In this document: one piece after another, positions 60,404 to 64,000 of the stretch
Numbering within the stretch: the first letter of the stretch is position 1
Layout: the number at the start of each line of letters is the position of its first letter
Program-made: the position numbers and the translations under genes
From: Spirosoma utsteinense
Lineage (GTDB): Bacteria; Bacteroidota; Bacteroidia; Cytophagales; Spirosomataceae
Assembly: GCF_014282275.1 (NCBI RefSeq)
Contig: NZ_VFIA01000012.1
Location: 1 to 64,000 of the forward strand
DNA length: 64,000 nt
Reading direction: 5' to 3'
The notes under the pieces: generated by a model
Database searches by the model: none
What the model was told of the DNA's origin: nothing
The model's input: only the letters and a program-made list of their open reading frames with translations

Positions 60404-61736
60404 TTTCGACTTCTGCTGTTTCCTCCTCGTACTGATCCAGGCCGAAGGTTGTCATGCGTTCTTCACCCATTAAATACCGTAACATGTTCTCTAGCTTATT
60501 TAGTTGCTGGAATAAGTCATGAACTGGAGATGCCCCCGGTTCCGTTTGGGGCGACTTCCAGTAAAATCCCAGCCATTCTTGGATACCCGACATACCCGCG
60601 CGCTGCGCTAAATCGAGAAACAGGGCTAAATCAAGCACTACAGGGGCTGCCAGAATCGAATCCCGACACAAAAAATTAACTTTGATCTGCATTTTGTAGC
60701 CCAGCCACCCGAAAATATCGATGTTATCCCACCCTTCTTTGTTATCGCCGTGGGGCGGATAATATTCAATTCTTACTTTATGGTGAATATCACCCCACAG
60801 TTCGGGGCTCAACTCGCCATCCAGAATCCCCTCCAGCACCCGGCCTTTAGATACTTCTTTCGTTTGGAAATTCTCCGGCGCGTCCAGCACTAACCCATCA
60901 CGATTACCCAGGATGTTGGTCGAGAACCACCCATTGACGCCCAACGCCCGCGCCCGAAGACCCGGTGCAATAATGGTTTTCATCAGCGTTTGCCCCGTCT
61001 TGAAATCTTTGCCGCCAATGGGGGTGTTGGTGAGCCGTGCCAGTTCTTCCAGCGCCGGAATGTCCACACATAAGTTAGGAGCGCCCATGGCGAAGGGAAC
61101 CCGCATTTTCAGGGCCGCATAGGCGTAGAGCATGGAGGGTGCAATGGCCGGATCGTTTTCGTGCAGGCCCTTCTCAAATGCTGCCAGCGACATGTGTACC
61201 GGCCCCGGCTCGTGGTAGCGCTCGGTCGACGCGCACCAGACCATGACCAGGCGCTGGCAGTGATTGATCAGGCTGAACTGCTCGATGTCGGCCATAAGAT
61301 CCTGCACCTGCTCCCACTTGTTGGTTGTCTCTTTGACCCACTCGCCAGACAGGTTACGAACGTAATGACGATCGAAAACAGCTTTCATGGGCCGTATAGC
61401 TGCCAACTCCTCCTGGAGCTGATCCAACAGAGGCCGCTCCAGCACATTGGCCTGACGAGCGGCTTCGTACAGGTTATCGGGATAGATGTCCCAACCGCCA
61501 AAAACCAGATCATCCAGCTTGGTCAGGGGCACAAAATCCCGAATCAGCGAAGAACGCTCCGTAGCGCCTTTACCCGTTTGTATATGAGCGGCCTGGGTGA
61601 GAGAACCCGCCGGATATGCGAGTCCCTTACGGGCGGCCAGCACACCGGCAACGAACGTAGTGGCTACAGCACCCAGGCCGGGCATTAATACGCCCAATCG
61701 GCCAGTAGCCGGCACGAGTGAAGAAGGTATATTCAT
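60387..61736 (-). CDS. ino1: Inositol-3-phosphate synthase
   Basis: A 449-residue myo-inositol-1(3)-phosphate synthase-type enzyme, converting glucose-6-phosphate to inositol phosphate with NAD. The Rossmann NAD motif is at the start (LGVLMPGLGAVATTFVAGV). LVMVWCASTERY and FAMGAPNLCVDIPALEELAR carry binding residues, and GGKDFKTGQTLMKTIIAPGL is the family's most conserved segment with the catalytic lysines. NGWFSTNILGNRDGLVL and the KVNFLCRDSILAAPVVLDLA end complete the site. This is the entry enzyme for the cluster's inositol head group. Confidence 0.92.
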   Translation of the reverse strand: MNIPSSLVPATGRLGVLMPGLGAVATTFVAGVLAARKGLAYPAGSLTQAAHIQTGKGATERSSLIRDFVPLTKLDDLVFGGWDIYPDNLYEAARQANVLERPLLDQLQEELAAIRPMKAVFDRHYVRNLSGEWVKETTNKWEQVQDLMADIEQFSLINHCQRLVMVWCASTERYHEPGPVHMSLAAFEKGLHENDPAIAPSMLYAYAALKMRVPFAMGAPNLCVDIPALEELARLTNTPIGGKDFKTGQTLMKTIIAPGLRARALGVNGWFSTNILGNRDGLVLDAPENFQTKEVSKGRVLEGILDGELSPELWGDIHHKVRIEYYPPHGDNKEGWDNIDIFGWLGYKMQIKVNFLCRDSILAAPVVLDLALFLDLAQRAGMSGIQEWLGFYWKSPQTEPGASPVHDLFQQLNKLENMLRYLMGEERMTTFGLDQYEEETAEVESETHS

Positions 61737-61788
61737 TGGTTAAACAGATTAATAATTGTAGAAGCAAGCGTGTTTAAGGAGCCAGCGG

Positions 61789-62034
61789 TTAGTCGAACAC
61801 CATCTCATCGATGAGGTAATTCGTCAGTTGCCCGACGGTTTTGAGTTTCCACCAGACATCGTCAGGAATACGAATGCTGAAGCTGTCCTCGACCTGAACG
61901 AGCAGGTCCGTTACATCAAGGGAGTCCAGACCCAGATCCCGGTTGAAATGAGCCTGCTCGGTAAGGGTGTTGAATTTGACGCCTATGTTGGAAAGGATCG
62001 CCTGAAGGCGGCTGTTTATTTGGTCCAGTGTCAT
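61789..62034 (-). CDS. Acyl carrier protein at the head of the inositol-lipid cluster
   Basis: An 81-residue acidic carrier protein of ACP fold. The phosphopantetheine serine is residue 38 in RDLGLDSLDVTDLLVQVED; the helix I start is MTLDQINSRLQAIL. The bulky IPDDVWWKLKTVGQL between helices II and III is atypical for the fatty-acid AcpP, whose equivalent is IPDEEAEKI. It is therefore probably a special ACP for one pathway rather than the housekeeping protein. It lies 52 bases upstream of the inositol-phosphate synthase start (minus strand). Confidence 0.88.
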   Translation of the reverse strand: MTLDQINSRLQAILSNIGVKFNTLTEQAHFNRDLGLDSLDVTDLLVQVEDSFSIRIPDDVWWKLKTVGQLTNYLIDEMVFD

Positions 62035-62116
62035 GAATCAAAGAGGTTGCTTTATTGAGGTAGTCTGTCTACAAGGCATATATATTGTATACCCGTATGC
62101 CAGGAGTTCCAGTCAA

Positions 62117-64000
62117 TCAGGTCGTCTGCGGTACTGGCTGGGATGTATTTGCCTTACGGAAGCGATTCCGGAACCACTCCTGGGCGCGGTCGACGAGGTA
62201 GTACATCATCGGAACGAGGTATATGGTCAGCACCATTGAACTGCTCAGGCCGCCAATGAGTACCCAGGCCAGCGAGTTTTTCCACTCGGCTCCCGCCCCG
62301 CTGGCAGTGGCAATAGGAATCATTCCGATCACCATGGCAATGGTCGTCATCAGGATGGGGCGTAATCGTTCCTCACCCGCGTGTAGTATGGCTGCTCGAA
62401 AATGTACACCGTCTGCTTTTTGCTGATTGGCAAAGTCAACGATCAGAATGGCGTTTTTCACCACCAGCCCAATGAGCATCAGCATGCCCAGCATCGCGAA
62501 AATACCGATGTTCGACGACGTCAGAGCCAACGTCAGCAGCGCACCAATAACAGCGACCGGCACCGAGAACAGTACCACAAATGGATACACGAAGCTATCG
62601 TAGAGCAAGACCATGATGAAATACACCAGCATCAGACCGGCCAGCATGGCAATACCCAGCGACCCGAAGCCTTCGCTCTGGTTTTTGGCGTCGCCACCCC
62701 AGCTTAGCGTCACCCCGGCTGGTAGCGGATGATTGACCAGGTCGGCCTGAATCACGCTGGTGAGCGTACCCGATCCGGTTCCAAGCGTATTGGCCGTTAC
62801 CGTCACCGACGAGCGACGATTTTTTCGTTCCAGCAGCGACGGTCCATTGCTTAGCGAGACAGTAGAAAATTCGGCCAGCCGCACCGGGCGATTCGTAGCC
62901 GGGCTAAAGAAATTGATGTTCTTCACATCGTCGGGATTCTTCCGGTCGAAGGCATCGAGCATCACCCGGATGTCGTAATCTTCGCCCCCATCGCGGAACT
63001 TGGAGTCGTCGTTTCCGGCAAAGGCATTTTGCAGCGTACCCCCTACCGTAGCGATGTTAATGCCCAGTTTCGCCATTTTCTCGCGGTCGATATCGACCCG
63101 TACTTCCGGATTACCTGACTCTACCGATACGTTTACGTCGTTGGCACCGGGCGTTCTCCGGATTCGGTTGGCCAGTTCTTCAGCCGCGGCCAGATTCTGG
63201 GTTACGTTGTTACCACTCAGGAAAATCTCGATTGGTGCCGAGCCGGAATTGACCATACCGACAACCGAGGAGTTGAATTCGATGGCAGGAAACTGTTCTT
63301 CCAGCTCCTTCCGAACGTCGATCATGTACTGCTCGGTGAGTTTATTGCCGGGACGTTCGCTGGCATCGGCCAGCTGCACCGTTAGCTCCGTCCGGTTGGT
63401 TTCGCCCTGCCCGGTGCTGTTCATACCCGTGCTGGCACCACCCACGTTGGCGAAGATCGTTTCGACTTCCGATTTCTTGCGGAGGTAGTTTTCGATGTTT
63501 CGCGCCATCAGGTTATTTTGCTGAAGAGAAGCACTCTTGTCGAGTTTCATGGTTAGCAGGAACTTACCCTGATCGCCCTGCGCCACGAATTCCGAGCCAA
63601 TAATACCCAGGCCCATGACCCAGCCGGTGAAGGCAAAAATTGTGATCAGAATCCCTGTAAAGGCCAGCTTATGCCCCAGTACCCAGCCCAGACTGCGGTG
63701 GTAACCGCTGGTAATCGCCGTCAGCCCTTTTTCAAACCAGAGCAGAAAGGCCTGGAATGGATTTTTCGGATTCAGCTGTTCCAGGCGGGCCATCTTCGAC
63801 GTCAGCCAGGGCGTGAGCGTGAAACTGACCAGCAAACTGACCATCGTAGCAAAGGCCACCGTGAGCGAGAACTGCCGCAGCAAATCGGCAATGACCGAGT
63901 TTACGAACGTGATCGGCACGAACACGACAACAATCACGAGGGTAATGGCAACAGCCGCGAACCCAATTTCGCTCACGCCGTCGAGGGTAGCCCGCCAGCG
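62117..64000 (-). CDS. RND efflux transporter permease, C-terminal part (runs off the window)
   Basis: The last ~627 residues of an AcrB/MexB-like inner-membrane RND pump; the coding frame is open to the window edge at 64000, so the 5' part lies outside. VSEIGFAAVAITLVIVVVF and PITFVNSVIADLLRQFSLTV represent helices 4-6. The C-terminal half contains the LTVQLADASERPGN periplasmic region and WGGDAKNQSEGFGSLGIAML, followed by helices 8-12 (NIGIFAMLGMLMLIGLVVKN and ATASGAGAEWKNSLAWVLIG). It is transcribed in the same direction as the inositol-lipid cluster and ends 82 bases before its first gene, but need not be co-regulated. Confidence 0.9.
   Translation of the reverse strand, partial: RWRATLDGVSEIGFAAVAITLVIVVVFVPITFVNSVIADLLRQFSLTVAFATMVSLLVSFTLTPWLTSKMARLEQLNPKNPFQAFLLWFEKGLTAITSGYHRSLGWVLGHKLAFTGILITIFAFTGWVMGLGIIGSEFVAQGDQGKFLLTMKLDKSASLQQNNLMARNIENYLRKKSEVETIFANVGGASTGMNSTGQGETNRTELTVQLADASERPGNKLTEQYMIDVRKELEEQFPAIEFNSSVVGMVNSGSAPIEIFLSGNNVTQNLAAAEELANRIRRTPGANDVNVSVESGNPEVRVDIDREKMAKLGINIATVGGTLQNAFAGNDDSKFRDGGEDYDIRVMLDAFDRKNPDDVKNINFFSPATNRPVRLAEFSTVSLSNGPSLLERKNRRSSVTVTANTLGTGSGTLTSVIQADLVNHPLPAGVTLSWGGDAKNQSEGFGSLGIAMLAGLMLVYFIMVLLYDSFVYPFVVLFSVPVAVIGALLTLALTSSNIGIFAMLGMLMLIGLVVKNAILIVDFANQQKADGVHFRAAILHAGEERLRPILMTTIAMVIGMIPIATASGAGAEWKNSLAWVLIGGLSSSMVLTIYLVPMMYYLVDRAQEWFRNRFRKANTSQPVPQTT

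Noticed and set aside
61161-61688. Plus-strand 175-residue open frame opposite the inositol-phosphate synthase
   Set aside because: Antisense shadow of a well-conserved enzyme.

Overview
The window reads as chromosome of a Bacteroidota bacterium of the order Cytophagales, most like Spirosoma and its relatives. The signs are a mid-50s GC look, start codons without clear Shine-Dalgarno sequences, long CarboxypepD-reg/DUF5686 and DUF4097 proteins, a type IX secretion protein (PorQ), and many ~800-residue FtsX/MacB-type permeases. This placement is inference from protein families; no marker gene was searched.

Left end (1-1270): an AT-rich, frameshifted methyltransferase followed by an imperfect palindrome resembling an integron attC site, then the 3' stump of a permease gene. 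Next come a PA14-OmpA protein (1359) and a MacB-type permease on the minus strand (2531). From 4040 to 26880 there are seven full-length paralogous FtsX-type permeases (4040, 6620, 9145, 13207, 19421, 21882, 24484), with no ABC ATPase in the window. Two breaks interrupt the array: a minus-strand pair (HpcH/HpaI aldolase and sugar O-acetyltransferase, 11613-12983), and an ECF sigma / anti-sigma / two DUF4097 proteins module (16132-19333). Two permease promoters share a 39-bp conserved palindromic block (3892 and 13058). Spacers between co-directional genes carry unusual self-complementary sequences, several made of low-complexity arms.

Middle (27050-48522): a LytS-type kinase, a serine hydrolase and a LytTR regulator in a row. 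Then two small exported proteins and a membrane-anchored winged-helix regulator, an AT-rich GT-C-like membrane protein, and a sodium:solute symporter preceded by an overlapping 41-residue membrane peptide. Two outer-membrane-like paralogs, a class III aminotransferase, and a minus-strand run follow (pccB, MNT nucleotidyltransferase, 89-residue partner, 38-residue membrane peptide). The section ends with porQ, kdsC, hslU and an MFS transporter.

Right end (48834-64000): mltG, a hotdog thioesterase and a YihY/BrkB protein; a glycosyltransferase, a Sua5/YrdC protein and a lipoprotein. On the minus strand, from 62034 down to 54722, lies a compact eight-gene cluster: acyl carrier protein, inositol-3-phosphate synthase, PgpA-like phosphatase, GtrA, DUF5686 outer-membrane protein, CDP-alcohol phosphatidyltransferase, DUF4833 and an AUR1-like PAP2 enzyme. 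It encodes the steps expected for inositol phospholipids and inositol sphingolipids, plus an ACP, a flippase-like GtrA and a large envelope protein of unknown role. A partial RND efflux pump runs off the right edge. I saw no tRNA, rRNA, CRISPR array or transposase.
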